A stretch of 64,000 nucleotides of DNA from Fistulifera solaris (GCA_030295235.1 AP026147.1:434001-498000), one strand, 5' to 3'; positions 1-13,100 are shown, counted from the first letter of the stretch. Notes: generated from the sequence alone by a model not told the origin. Made by a program: numbers and translations.

Positions 1-183
1 CCTTCCGAGGACCGAGCCATTCGTGCCGTGGTGCAAAAAATTTATCAACGAGGAGGATTGAATGCCTTTTTCACGGGTACCCAAGCTAGAATTGTGCATG
101 TTGGAATGATTATTACATCCCAATTGGTCATTTACGACATGGTGAAGCAAATGCTGGGCCTACCTGCCACCGGATCGCATTAA
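1..183 (+). CDS. Mitochondrial carrier family protein, phosphate-carrier-like C-terminus (partial)
   Basis: Frame 1 is open from the first base to a TAA at 181-183, giving the last 60 residues of a protein cut by the left edge. The segment holds the final transmembrane helix of an SLC25 carrier: an RGGLNAFFTG loop, an ARIVHVG stretch, and a tail ending LGLPATGSH. The tail resembles the end of mitochondrial phosphate carriers, which often finish in a similar LPTTGG-type sequence (family knowledge). Such carriers sit in the inner mitochondrial membrane and exchange small solutes. Substrate assignment is an inference from about 60 residues; another SLC25 member is possible. Confidence 0.75.
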   Translation, partial: PSEDRAIRAVVQKIYQRGGLNAFFTGTQARIVHVGMIITSQLVIYDMVKQMLGLPATGSH

Positions 184-541
184 TTGCAAGTTAACTTATT
201 GCAGCTAGTAGATTCTGCCGAGAACGAATCATCGTCCAAGCTTTCTTATTCCGTGTCAAAAGCGTGACTGATATACAGTCGTGGTTAAGGGAAACTAACA
301 CTTTAGTACTATAGTAGTTCGACTTTGTCGCAGAGGTGCGTTACTCCGCGTTTCAAAATGTCTCCGTATCCTTTTTTACGTAAAAAGTGCCGTAGCCGTA
401 TCCATTCGATAGACACACACACACGCGAACGCCGCGAAAGCAAAAAAGAGCAACGGAAGCAAATTCCAATGAAGCCTTGTGGTAGTTGAAGTTGCTGAAG
501 ACTCGAAACAAAGAACAACAACTGAAACAAACAAAAACATC
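184..541. other. Intergenic: carrier 3' UTR and aspartokinase promoter
   Basis: No convincing coding region is seen. A short CA-rich tract lies around 413-424. The stretch just before the aspartokinase ATG is A-rich (AAACAAACAAAAACATC), typical of diatom leaders. Confidence 0.6.
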
Positions 542-2281
542 ATGAAATTATACATTCTATTCTTGTCGTTCTTGGCGGCCGAAGCATTCGTAGTACCGGC
601 ACGAAGATCATCGGCAGTCACGTTCCTTCGCGAACAACCCGATGAAGAAGCCGCCGAAAGCTCGCACGAAGAAATCAAAGCGTACCGCTCCCAATTGAGT
701 TCGAATGCAGAACGATCCAGTGATAAGGTTCGTACAGAAGTTGTTTTCCGCTTGTCTTCCTTCGAGCCGTAACTCACCTCGATCGATCACACAGCCGATT
801 GATGTCGTCATGAAGTTCGGAGGTAGTTCCTTGGCCAATTTGGAACGTATAGATCATGTAGCACATTTGATTCAAGATCAAATCTCGTACGGATACCGTC
901 CTAGGGCTATTGTCTGTTCCGCCATGGGCAAGACGACCAATTCTTTGCTCTCGGCCGGTGATTTTGCTTTGGGTGAGTGGGGTGCTTGCGACGTGTTGTG
1001 TTCCTTGGATTCAATAGTATCTCACACTCCAATTTTATTTGTGCGGATCATAACAGAGGGACGTGTCAACATTGATGCCATTCGAACGCTTCATACTTCC
1101 ACTATGAAAGCTTTTGACATGCCCGAAAGCACCGTCAAGGAAGTGACAGAATTGTTACAAGAGTGTGAAGATATGCTCAATGGTGTCCGTCTCATTCAAG
1201 AATTGAGTCCGAAATCACTCGATCAACTTGTTTCTTACGGAGAGCGTTGTAGTGTTCGCATCATGGCAGCGCGGTTGAATCAGATTGGAGTACCTGCCCA
1301 AGCCTTTGATGCCTGGGAAGTCGGTGTCTTGACTTCGGCGGAATTTGGAGATGCCCGACTCTTACCGTCGGCGGAAAAGGCCATCCGTGACGCGTTCGAT
1401 AAAATCGATCCCAATATTGTGGCCGTGGTTACTGGATTCATCGGTCATGATCCCAAGAAACGCATCACGACGCTGGGACGCGGTGGCAGTGATTTGACGG
1501 CCACCGCATTGGGCAGTGCCTTGGCATTGGACGAAATTCAGGTATGGAAAGATGTCGACGGAATTTTGACCAGTGATCCACGTTTGGTACCCAACGCGCA
1601 ACCCGTCAGTGACGTAAGCTACGAAGAAGCGGCCGAGTTGGCCTACTTTGGTGCCCAAGTGCTACATCCGGTGGCCATGCAACCGGCCATGAAGAAAAAT
1701 GTTCCCGTCCGTGTCAAAAACTCGTACAACCCCGTGGCACCGGGAACGATCATTCAGCACGAAAAAGTGAACGACCGATTGGTCACCGCAATTACGTACA
1801 AGAGAGCCATCAAATGATGGATTTGCATTCCACGCAAATGTTGGGGGCCTATGGATTCTTGGCACGCGTATTCTCCGAATTTGAAAAACATAAACTGTCG
1901 GTGGACGTGTTGGCTTCCTCAGAGGTCAGTGTGAGTTTAACGCTCGACAAAAAGCAAGATTCGGCCGAAATTGACGGACTGGTGAAGGATCTGGAAGGAT
2001 ATGCCGATGTCGTTTTGGAGGAGAACAAAAGTATTTTGACCTTAATTGCCGATGTCGAACGGAGTTCTGAGGTGCTGGCTACTGTTTTCCGAGTATTCAG
2101 CATGAGTGGAATCAAAGTCAAGATGATGAGTCAGGGTGCTTCCAAAGTAAATATTTCTTTTGTTGTGGACGATGATGAACTGGAAAGGGCTGTTCTTGAA
2201 CTGCACAAATGCTTCTTTGAAGATGAATGCAGCGTACCACTCGCGAAGAGCAAAGCACCAGCAGCTATGGCGGCTCCTTAA
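542..2281 (+). CDS. Plastid-targeted monofunctional aspartokinase (three exons, one apparent frameshift)
   Basis: This enzyme phosphorylates L-aspartate, the first step toward lysine, threonine and methionine. The ATG at 542 opens a signal peptide (MKLYILFLSFLAAEAFVVP) with an A-F plastid cleavage motif. Two GT-AG introns fit: 728-794 (phase 0) and 973-1056 (84 nt, in frame, so it can be read through). The kinase domain begins at VMKFGGSSLANLERI and includes GRGGSDLTATALG and VWKDVDGILTSDPR. The C-terminal ACT region (QMLGAYGFLARVF, SSEVSVSLTL, SQGASKVNISFVV) lies in another frame from about 1814. A TGA at 1815-1817 interrupts the join; one extra A in the AAA run at 1812-1814 restores a continuous protein that matches the usual aspartokinase layout. 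No homoserine dehydrogenase domain follows, so it is monofunctional. Feedback control through the ACT domains is expected from the family. Confidence 0.93.
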
Positions 2282-2563
2282 ATCTTGTGCGCTCTCTGCA
2301 ATCACTGGTCGAAATACAATATAGACGACCTCTAATATCAGTTTTTCAACGGTATCAATGATAGACATCTTTGTGCTAAAAGTAGTTCATGGATGTGATT
2401 GTAATATCATGACACTTTGGATTCATTGCAAGTTCATGCCGTTGCATTCCTTATTGCCAGCCTATAATAGGTTTCTGTAAATGATGACCACATGCGGATA
2501 AATGAAATGAGTTACGATTTAAGGTGGATATGTAGCATCTAATATACAATTATCGCAATATAG

Positions 2564-3921
2564 CTAATCCAAATCAATAACTTCATCATCCTCGCCATGA
2601 TCCTCGTGCTCATCTTCATAAACAACTTCGTACTCATCTTCTTCTTCAAAGGGCATACCAGCATCGGGAGCGTCATCCGGTGCAACATTCCATTTACTAG
2701 CTTCATCTTCCATTCGCTTGCGCCGTTGGCGTTCCATCTCCGCTAACTCTTCCGGTGTCTTTTCTTTTACATTGTTCTTCCGGCGATGCTCCTCACGGCG
2801 ACGATCGCGTTCGGCACGTCGACCTTCTCTTGTGCCATCGTTTTCAGTACTGCTGGTCCCTGCGTTGGAAGCTTTTTCTTTTGTCGCGTCTGTTGTTCCT
2901 TACGCCGCTGTCGTTTCTGTCGTTCCTCTTCGACCAATTTTTTCGTTCGTGTTTTGACGGATGGAAGACTGGGAATTTTCTCCGTGGCCTTCGTTCTCCG
3001 AACGACACTCGCCACCAAGTTACTCATGGTCCCGTAGCTCACAGAAGTATTTTCATCCAACGTGGCATAACTGGTAATCAGGCGCTTACCATCCTTATCA
3101 AGACTTCCACTGAGTTTCTCCAGCACCACAAAACGAGGTTCCTCGCCTTGCAGTTCTGGCAAGTATTCTTCCAGATTTTTCACATACAAGACGCTGGAGT
3201 CAATAGAAGCAAACGTCACCTTGGGGAACTCTTCTAGTAACTTGGACATGGCGTCTTTAAGATAAGCAGGAGCCTTCTTGGATCCTTTTAACAAGAGCCC
3301 GCATATCGGCTGATTCAAGCACTTGACTTTCAGATCCTGTGTCGTCTCAATTTTCGCTGCATGTGGCTCTAGTTTCATTTTCAGAGCTTTTACCAGCATC
3401 GCACCTGTTTTCAAATGTTTGGCGGGGATCTGCGTCGGCGCTTCGACTCCTTTTCCGGAAACGAAAACAGTCGGACGGACCGATGTATCGAGTTTGAACC
3501 GATCCGCGATGGATTTTCCGGAAGCTGGTAAGACGTACTGACAGTCCAAGAGTCGAAAATGCGCACGAGACGATCCCTCCTTGAAGGCATCGCTGAAAAC
3601 AGAACTGATGGGAGCCGTGCTGGCTTCATCCTGACACAAAACGGCATACGATCGTCCCGAATCCCCTTCACCAAACAATACGTCCCGCAGTTCTAATTCA
3701 TCGTGAACATTGACTCGAACGAGCTGTGTTATGAACTTTTGTGAGTGTTGATCGTTGTATTTACTTATCGTCTACTGAAACGTTGACTTACATCAGCTGT
3801 CATTCCCTTGATAAACTGATACGCCAACAGAGCCAAACCGATCCCTATCGCAGGGATGATGAGCTTATCGATCGGGGGAGGAGTCCCATTTTTCGGTTTT
3901 TTTCACTTTAGGAGGTGCCAT
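2564..3921 (-). CDS. Membrane-anchored thioredoxin-fold-like protein with charged C-terminus (two apparent frameshifts)
   Basis: The start is the ATG at 3921. Exon 1 (3792-3921) encodes a basic, proline-rich N-terminus and one membrane helix (LIIPAIGIGLALLAYQFI). A T7 run on the + strand at 3897-3903 appears one base too long; with six the frame runs to a GT-AG intron at 3724-3791. Exon 2 carries a region of about 250 residues with strand-helix spacing like tandem thioredoxin folds (AYAVLCQDE..., FRLLDCQYVLP, RPTVFVSGKG, VTFASIDSSVLYVKNL), but no CxxC redox motif is visible. A second shift near 2821-2827 leads to an Arg/Glu-rich helix (ERDRRREEHRRKN) and an acidic tail ending DEVIDLD. The build resembles DnaJ/thioredoxin-like ER proteins, but no J domain is present. 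Function is unknown; the fold assignment is an inference. Confidence 0.7.
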
Positions 3922-4689
<768 letters not shown>

Positions 4690-5364
4690 ACAATAACATA
4701 GTAGCTGCAAATTGTCACAGCAGTTGTCAAATCGTGTCGCGTCTTGTCGTGTTCGCTATCTGCAAGATCATGTAGGAAGTTTTTGTGCTATCGATGAAAT
4801 AATAAAAGCTTTTGAAAATCAGACATGATAGCATCTTGTATAAATCTTGTTGGGATTCTCTTTGCGATATGGAAATAACATCGACCATGGGGGCGGAAAA
4901 ACCCAGCTTCCTTGTCTTTTGAATTACTTCACGGCCACCACTAGATCAAATCTAATATCTTGGCGCAAAAGTCGCTGTTCTATTGATTCCAATTACTAGA
5001 ACTTAGAATAAATGTTTGCCATTTGCCTCAAAAAAAAGATGCTTCGTAACAGCTTCGTACCTGGTAGTTCTTTGAGTCCTGAGTTCTCGGTTGAACTGAT
5101 TGAGTCAAGGGTGTAGAGTAGAAAAAAGTGTAGACGACGCACTGATTGCACCTTTGTTCTTTGCATTGACCGGTACTCACGGGTACAGTAACTTCTATAC
5201 GATTGCAATGACATTTCTGGGCTTTGCCGTCGACGTCAGCATCATGGCGCGCACCGCGAAAAAGTGAAAGAAAAAGAAATGCGCGCCAAACTCGCTTTCG
5301 ATTTTTCGTCATAAAAAACTCAGGAAAGGAATAGCGAGAAAGCTCGCCACCATGAGCCACAAAT
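4690..5364. other. Intergenic: ubiquitin-L40 3' UTR and upstream region of the next gene
   Basis: An AATAAA-like signal occurs just after the stop (AAATAATAAAAGC, near 4797-4808). The rest shows no supported gene. The nearest ATG before the next ORF (5352, strong CCACC context) opens a 9-codon frame and may act as a short upstream ORF. Confidence 0.5.
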
Positions 5365-6194
5365 ATGACAACCGAAGATAAAGATGACATTGTTGCACCA
5401 ACGGATCTTCTCCCACATGATGTAGTGCTCGGGAAGATGGCCAGTGGGAACTTTTCGTCGCCAGGGAATCGTTTATTCAAGCAATTTCTGATGAAAAGAA
5501 ACGCGATTATAGCCAGGTCTCAAGTCATTCGGGGAAAAAACGATTTCATGCGCAATGTGTAGATGAATGGTGCAACAGAATGGATGGACGATTTTTGTTC
5601 AGAGAAACGACGATACTATGTACTGTTGTCAAGTCAGACGAAGATAGAGCTAAGCTGCTGACAAAGGTAAATGCTCTCATGCGAAATCTCCCCTCTCCTT
5701 CGTCGTCACAGGCGGCTGAATCAGAGATTGGGTCTGCCACCGTACCACTACATGAGGAGTCACATACGACTCCCAAAAAGCAAAGAAAGCCCATTGCCAG
5801 CGTCGCTACTTCAGTGACGGTCTCTTCTACCTCCTCTGACGCTAGTGAATCGGAGGGTAATGAGTCTCAAGACCCGGCATCGATTGCAAGTCCGGTTGAG
5901 ACTACACCGGATACACGTAAGAAACCATCACTATCCGTTGTGACGGAAGAGAAATTACTAGAAGACTCTCCTGTCAAAGCGAAGTCAGAAGACACCCACA
6001 CCTCTGACGCTCTCATATCTTCGGATTCTAGTACAGACGAAGTGCAAAATTCGGATAATAAAACGAAGGAAACGCCAGCGGCTCTCTCCAAGAAGAATCA
6101 GCTGCGGCCTTCCCCCACATCTATAACGGGGTTTCATCAAGTTCAGGAAGATGAGACGGTCCGAGAGGAAAGCTCTCCATTGCTACAAATGTAA
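5365..6194 (+). CDS. DUF6824-like domain protein with Ser/Thr-rich tail (one apparent frameshift)
   Basis: The first part (5365-5562) reads LLPHDVVLGKMASGNFSSPGN followed by RLFKQFLMKRN, close to the pattern N-D-V-L-x-G-(R/K)-G...H-x-G-N-x-x-(F/Y)-(R/K) of a nuclear domain expanded in diatoms (DUF6824, recalled from family knowledge). A TAG at 5560-5562 stops this frame. The matching second half (VDEWCNRMDGRFLFRE, with the typical G-R-F-L motif) continues in another frame from about 5563, so one domain is split by a small shift near 5556-5562. The following ~180 residues are rich in Ser, Thr, Glu and Pro and look disordered. Members are thought to be regulatory or DNA-associated proteins; no catalytic role is claimed. 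Confidence 0.6.
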
Positions 6195-6832
6195 CTTCTA
6201 CGTTTGACCATGGCATGCCTCGAATGCCTTCTCGAATAACCGGCCATATGCTTCAGCACGTCTATTTCGTCACAATTAGACGGCGCAAAAGATTCTCAGC
6301 CTGTCTCTGTCGCGCGTCGCGCGCTTGTTAGGACTGCACCCTGTCGGCCTTCGAGACTGCCTAGGTAGATTCAATAGGAAGCATGGATCAATGTAACCGG
6401 CCGTATACTGTCAATAAGGATGCTTAATGTTTCAACAATTGATTTGCCAGGGCGATGTACCATACGCTATAGCTTTTTACCTAGTTGAAGAGAAATATGC
6501 CGATCGAGTAAAGTTCATGACATGATTGCATCTTCCCCACGGACGTCACGAGCGATGACGTGTTCAATAACGCTATCCCTATGGTACCAATAAAGTTCTC
6601 ACCTCGCAAGCATAGAAGAAAGTTCAGTTTTCGTAAGAAAGCGCAAATGAAGACTAATTGCTGCAACTTTGCGCAAGAACTGAACTTGTCTCACAGCTCA
6701 CAGTCTTTGTTAAAACGAAGGGCGGGTAAAGAGTGCGTGAAGGTCATCGAAATAATTTTAAAAAAGTCGACTTGCCGGGACTAGAAATAAGTGAGTCGCA
6801 AAACTCCATGCGCTATAGTACACATTCATTTT
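6195..6832. other. Intergenic, flank of the retrotransposon
   Basis: No ORF here shows family similarity; small frames such as 6560-6784 have no recognisable content. The region ends at the target-site duplication of the copia element. Confidence 0.5.
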
Positions 6833-6837
6833 CTCGT

Positions 6838-7050
6838 AACGAGAGTTATTGATTGATTGAGTCACGAGTTACGATTCAACGTATGACGGACTTACGTCCG
6901 TGTATTGGAGAGCAATCTTGTTCGAACGTAAGAAGTAGGATGATAATTATATAGTGTGTTGTGAGTTACCGATTGGCTTTGTTATCGAAGTTGATCTTGT
7001 TATTGCGGTTATTCATTGGATAATCGCTCAGAGGAACATTTATCTTCGCT
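6838..7050 (+). repeat. 5' LTR of the copia element
   Basis: Homology with the 3' LTR begins exactly at AACGAGAG and ends exactly at ATCTTCGCT. The ends are AA...CT, not the usual TG...CA, but the flush CTCGT duplication supports them. An AT-rich ATAATTATATAG at about 6941-6952 is a plausible TATA box for element transcription. Confidence 0.95.
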
Positions 7051-7064
7051 GGTTATGAGCCCAG
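7051..7064 (+). other. Primer binding site matching the anticodon arm of initiator tRNA-Met (half-tRNA type)
   Basis: GGTTATGAGCCCAG directly abuts the 5' LTR. Its complement, CTGGGCTCATAACC, is the anticodon arm of eukaryotic initiator tRNA-Met and contains the CAT anticodon. It is not the CCA end used by most LTR elements. Drosophila copia is known to use a 5' half-tRNA in this way with a very similar PBS. The following bases (GTCACGC) partly continue the tRNA complement after a two-base interruption. Confidence 0.8.
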
Positions 7065-7135
7065 GTCACGCCGATTGGATTTGATTCGATTGAAAAGCGT
7101 GAATCTGAGTGTGTTGAAGTCATTCTCTCTGGTGG

Positions 7136-10100
7136 ATGACTGATCGTGGAGAAGAAGAAGAAAGCCTTCCATCGTTACAGGAAGAAGAAGAGGAGCCCGA
7201 CAGGCTTCATTTGAACGTTTTCTGGCAAGGAGAAAGAGATTCGGATTCGGATTCGGAGTCGGAAGAAGAAGAAGAACAGGATTCGGATTCAGAGTCGGAA
7301 GAAGAAGAAGAAAAGATGGCCGACGACGATAATTTGGACTATTTGAGCCAGAAACTCGGAGTTGCTCTTTGAGCGACCGACCGTACCACCCAGGAAGTTA
7401 AGAAGAAGAAACCTTTGGTCGAAGCTAAGGATCGAGAAAGTATGAAGCCGAAGGAGAAGTCCCAGCTGCATGAAATTGCTACGGCGGGCATCGAAACGAA
7501 GTTCGAGATCATGGATTCGATCAATTTGAATGATGGAGAAGCGGTTGCAACTCTGTCGAAGGCATACCGTGTTGATTTACGACGCTGAAGTTCCCGTGCG
7601 GTGGCGAACGATATGACATGGATGATGTTTTTCAGATTCCGTCAGAGTTTGTGGCGCACCCGGATTTTTCGGTGCCGATTCCGACCGCACGCAGCGAAAT
7701 GGTGAATTTGTTTACTGGATATTACAAGTTGGATATGGATACTATCAAGAAAGCTTGTGATTTCTACGCGGTGCGAGGTGCAGATTGGCAGGTCGAGAAT
7801 TTGCAATGGACTGGGGAATTGATCCTCAACTGTTGCTCGCCCGACTTGCGAACTCGGATTGAGACACAGGCCCAGAGTGTACCCTACGGAAAGAGGCCTA
7901 CCAGAGCGGGCCGGTCTACTTTAAGATGATGATGGATTACGTTATCGCATGCGTGATTCGTCGGCTATCCGAGGGCTTATCAGTCAGTTCGAGTCGATTA
8001 CGGTTAAGAACTTTCCGGGAGAAAATGTGCGCGACTATAATACGGTTGCGGTGGGCGTTTACAATATGCTCGCAAATTCGATGAACTTATCGGCTAATGC
8101 GGCGATTCCGGATATGGCGAAGCTTGTGAAGCGTGGATTGATCGCGAGCTCTACCGGAGTTTAATAGCGATTTGACAGCCCATTCGGTGCTATTGGGACG
8201 CGATTGTACCGTTGAGGCTTTGACTGATAAAGCCAACGAGTTGTATTCTGGCTTATTGGGAGCAAGTCTTTGGGTTGCTGGCGATGGAAAGCAAAGCGAC
8301 TCTGGATTCTTTGCCGGTAACTGCTATGAGTGCGGTGAGAAAGGACATAAGTCTGTCGATTGTCCGAAGAAGAAGAAGGACGGCGATGGAAATAACAACT
8401 CTGGCAACCGTGGTTCGGGCAATGGTCGTGGAAATGGCCGTGGTGGACGCGGAGGCCGTGGAGGAGGTCGTGGTGGTCGTGGGCGGACGCTGGTGGTGGA
8501 AGAGGCGGAGGCGATTCGAACGGCTCGAATGACAAGAAAGAAAAGGATCCCTTCAGTACCCCGCCCAAGAAAGGCGAAAGTCACACGAAGACCATCAATG
8601 GAAAGACTTACTACTGGTGTGGACGGTGCAATCGTTGGGTCGATCACGACACCGACCAGCATCGAGCTATGTTAGCGTTAAAAGCGAGCTTGAACCTTCG
8701 GATACCAAGTCGTCTGACAAGTCGGATGACAAGAAGGAGTCCGGCAACTTCGCGAGGGCGTTTGACGCCCGCGTTTTTAATGGGCCGCTTCAGTGGTTTT
8801 CTGGACCGCTGGAGCAGATGGCCCAAACTCTCCAGAATTGGAAAGGAGTTTATGAAGACAGTCTTCCGAAGCAAGCTCGGGATTATTGGGCTGTTACTTT
8901 GGTTGCTTATGGTTGGAGTTATGATTTTCGGGCGATTGTCGATGGTTCGTGTTCGACGTCGATTATTTTGATGGAAATGCCACTTCGCTTGCATTTTATG
9001 GCGGAGGGTGTGTTAGGATTTGGTTCTGTTGCCCCAGTTTGGTTTGACGTTACACGCAGACCGATTGTGCGCGACAGAGAGAGAGTTGGAAAGAAGAAGC
9101 GACGTCGCTGCCGTGGTTTCGCGAGGAGCAAGACTCGGGAGTCAAAACGCTACCTAAACGTCCTGGATTCCTAGGAGACGAGATTTCTGAGTGGATTAAA
9201 GGATGGGCAGATATACCCGTTCGCTATGTTCCTACGATTCCTGAGATGTTCGATGAAGCGTGCCGTGCCAATCCTGAACTTTTGGATCTCCTCTGTGGTT
9301 TTGGTCGATTCAAATGGCTACGGTGCCTCTCGTTGACAGAAAATCTGGCATTGACAGACAATCTGGTTACCTGCTTAGCGACACTCAAGCCGCTTGCGTA
9401 CAACAATCTGAGTCCTGTTGATGGATGTGTTCAATTACAGAGCGTCTACTTTGGTGCAATGAATGATACGCCCTATTGTGTTCGATACTGGCGCGTCAAC
9501 TGGTGTTACCCCACATCGCGATGATTTTATTGACTTCACTCCGAGTGATTCGTCTTTGACCGAGATCGCTCAGCAAGCACGAAGTTTGTGGTTCGGGTAG
9601 TGTATCCTGGACGGTTCGAGATGATACTGGACAAGAGCATGAATTGAAAACGCGGGCTCTTTATGTGCCTGACGCTCAAGTTCGTCTCTTTAGTCCACAA
9701 GTGCATTTGCAGATCGAAGCTAGAGGGGGTCGTGGTGAATTTCGAGTCACGGAAAAGGGTTCTGTCTTTCGATTTCCTTTTACGAAGAAGTCGTTGACGT
9801 TCCATGACACATGACCGACTTCCGATTGCACGTCTAGCTACGGATGTTGTTGACGACCTCTCTGCGTTTCCGAGTTTTACGCCGCCTCAGGTTGCGGTGG
9901 AAGAAAATGTCCATCTTTCACCAGGGCAGTGCGAGTTGAAACTGTTACACGATCGTTTGGGACACTTTAATTTCCCTTGGATTCAGCAACTCACGCGAGT
10001 TCGAGAGGGGGATAGAGTGCAGGAGCCCATTTTGCGAACAAAATACAAGTCTACGTCCTCTTGTGCGCCGCCGATCTGTGCTTCGTGTCAGTTTGGCAAG

Positions 10101-13100
10101 GCAAAACGAAAGGCTATTGGAACGGAAAACAAGTCGAAAGTCCCAGAGAGAGACGGTTCGTTGAAAGAAGGTATCTTGACGCCAGGTCAGATGGTATCGA
10201 CGGATCAGTACGTGTCAAGTGTGTCGGGTCGACGATCGCATACTTACGGGAAAGAGCAAGAGCAAGACAAGTTCAAGTGTGGGACAATCTTTGTGGATAC
10301 GGCTACGACGTACCTGTATGTCGAAAATCAAGTGTCCACGTCGTCAACGGAAACTATTCGATCAAAACATATGTTCAGAGAGAGCTTCGTTCGTATGGAG
10401 TTGAAGTCAAGGAGTACCGCGCAGATTTAGGAGTGTTCAAGTCGCAGGAATTTCTGAAGGATTTGGAGTTGCAAGGACAGCGAATCCATTTCTCCGGTGT
10501 CGGTGCACACCATCAGAACGGAATTGCAGAGAACGCGATCCGAACTGTGACAGAAAGCGCGAGGACGATGCTACTGCACGCGATGATTCACTGGCCAAGC
10601 GAAACGTCGGTGGACTTATGGCCATTTGCGGTAGACTATGCGGTGTACTTATGGAACAGGTTACCGAAGCAGGATTCAGGACTTGCACCGGTCGAGCTAC
10701 TGTCTGGAGTTACGATGGATATGAGTGTACTTCAGCGAATGAGAGTGTTCGGATGTCCGTGCTACGTTCTGGATACTAGGATTCAAGATGGAAAGAAATT
10801 ACCGGGCGGAAGCCGAAAAGTCGAAGAGGTCAGTTCTTGGGAATGTCGAAGCGACACGCAAGTACAATTGGGCTTATTAGGAATTTGAGAACGGGAGCGG
10901 TTTCGCCACAGTTTCACGTGGTGTACGATGACAAGTTCACGACGATTCCGTTGATTCAAAACCTGATGTCGAAGAGCCCGAACCAAAGGATTGGGAAGAG
11001 TTACTTACGTTTAGCCGAGATAAAGTTGAACCCGAGGATGGACAAGAATTACCTTTGCTACACGAGGATTGGTTGACTGACGAAGAAAAGAAACAGAGAG
11101 AGTTGTTAATTCGACGACAAACACAAGAGAGAAACTTGGCTCCGGGACCTCGCCATCGAGAACCGAGAGTCGAGCCGGATCAGATTCATGCGGATCAAGA
11201 TCAAGATGAAGTTCCTATGTTTGCTCCAGAGAGAGATGATAGTGATGATGAGGATGTGGAAGAACCTGCTCCTCGTCGAAGTGAGAGACCGCTGACGTTG
11301 GAATCGCAGTATTACGGGTTCCGATTTCGTAAATCGGCCTGTTAGTCGTGGAAGATTTTATGGGCCCGACGACGATGACAACATTGAAGAAGTTTATATT
11401 GCTGAGTGCGATATGACGAAATTCGGAAAGGAGACCGAGTCTGAGCTGATAGAGAAAGTACAGAAAGAGTTTGGTCTTCCGTCGGAGAATGAAGTTTTTC
11501 TGGCGAAGTCTGGATTTTGATGGGGACATCTTGTCGCAGGGAAATTGGGGTGCGCATGCTTTGTTGATGCGATCGAACGTCGATGAGGACGGATTGGTCG
11601 ATGATTTGCATCCTTTGGCGTTTGCTGTGAAAGCGAACAACGAAGACACTCAATTACCACCAAGCGATGAATGGACCGAATAGTGAGGGCTATCGTCAAG
11701 CGATGGTCGAAGAGATCGAGTCGTTGGAAAGTTTGGATCCTTGGGACGTGGTTCCGAGATCTGACGCAGTTGAAAAGGGAGCGAATATCTTGCCGAGCAC
11801 TTGGGGCGCTCAAATGCAAAAAGATACCCCGATGGTCGGATCAAGAAATTTAAGGCGAGATGGTGCATTCGCGGAGATCGTCAAATTGAGGGCGTCGATT
11901 TCTTTGAGACGTATGCCCCGGTGGTTTCGTGGAGTACCGCTCGTTTGTTGTTGATTCTGTCGATCGTCTTGGGCTTGGCTACGAAGCAAGTCGACTATAC
12001 GTTGGCGTTTGTGCAGGCTGACCTGAACGAGGAAGTGTTCTGTGAGATGCCGAAAGGATTCGAGCGTCCGGGATACGTGTTGAGATTGAAGAAAAGTGTT
12101 TATGGGTTAAGACAGAGTCCCTTGAACTTCTTTAATTGTTTGAAGAAGGGATTGGAAGATCGAGGATTTGTTCAGTCGAAGAATGAACCTTGTTTGTTTA
12201 TGTCGAGGAAAGTTGTTTGCTTGACTTACGTTGATGATTGCCTGTTCTTCGCGACGTGAGGAACGCGACATCGATGCAGTGATTGACGATCTGCGTAACA
12301 ACGAAAAGTTCCAGAGATTTCAGTTGAATATTGAAGACGATGTTGCTGGATTTCTTGGGATTTTGATTCAAAGAAAGGAAGATGGATCGATTGAGCTTTT
12401 GCAAAGGGATTGATTGATCGGATTTTAGTCACGATGGGTTTACAGGATTGTCGGACGAAGTTCGACTCCTGCTGAATCGAAAACGCTTGGAAAGGATTCT
12501 GATGGAGAAGACTGTGTTGAGAAGTGGTCGTATGCCTCAGTTGTCGGAATGATGATGTATTTGGCGTCGAACTCGCGACCAGATATTGCGTTTGCGGTGC
12601 ATCAATGTGCTAGGTTCACGCACTGCCCTAAACGTATTCACGAGATAGCATTGAAACGAATTGGTCGTTATTTGAAAGCAACGAGTGATCGAGGGATGAT
12701 TATTCGTCCGGATAAAGACTTGAGATTGGATCTTTACGTGGATGCCGATTTCGCGGGATTATGGAATTCCGAAGACGCCGAACGATCCTACGAGTGTGAA
12801 AAGTCGCATCGGGTATGTTATTACGCTTGGAGGTGTTCCGGTGCTTTGGGGATCTAAGTTGCAAAGTGAGATTTCGTTGTCTACTACGGAAGCGGAATTT
12901 ATTGCAGCGTCTATGGCAATGAGACAGTTGTTACCCGTACGCTGAAGTTATGGAAGAGCTGACGGAGCATTTCAAGATCGAAAGCGGAGTGCAGAGTCTA
13001 CTGTTTCTATTGTGTGGGAAGACAACAATGGAGCGCTTACTATGATGAACAACTCTTATCCAAAGATGACCCCTCGGACAAAGCATATTGCTTGCAAGTA

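Noticed and set aside
1808-1822. Programmed ribosomal frameshift in aspartokinase
   Set aside because: No slippery heptamer or downstream structure is apparent, and similar single-base shifts occur in many unrelated genes here.
8161-8662. Minus-strand Pro/Arg-rich ORFs inside gag
   Set aside because: They are the reverse complement of the Gly/Arg-coding gag tract.
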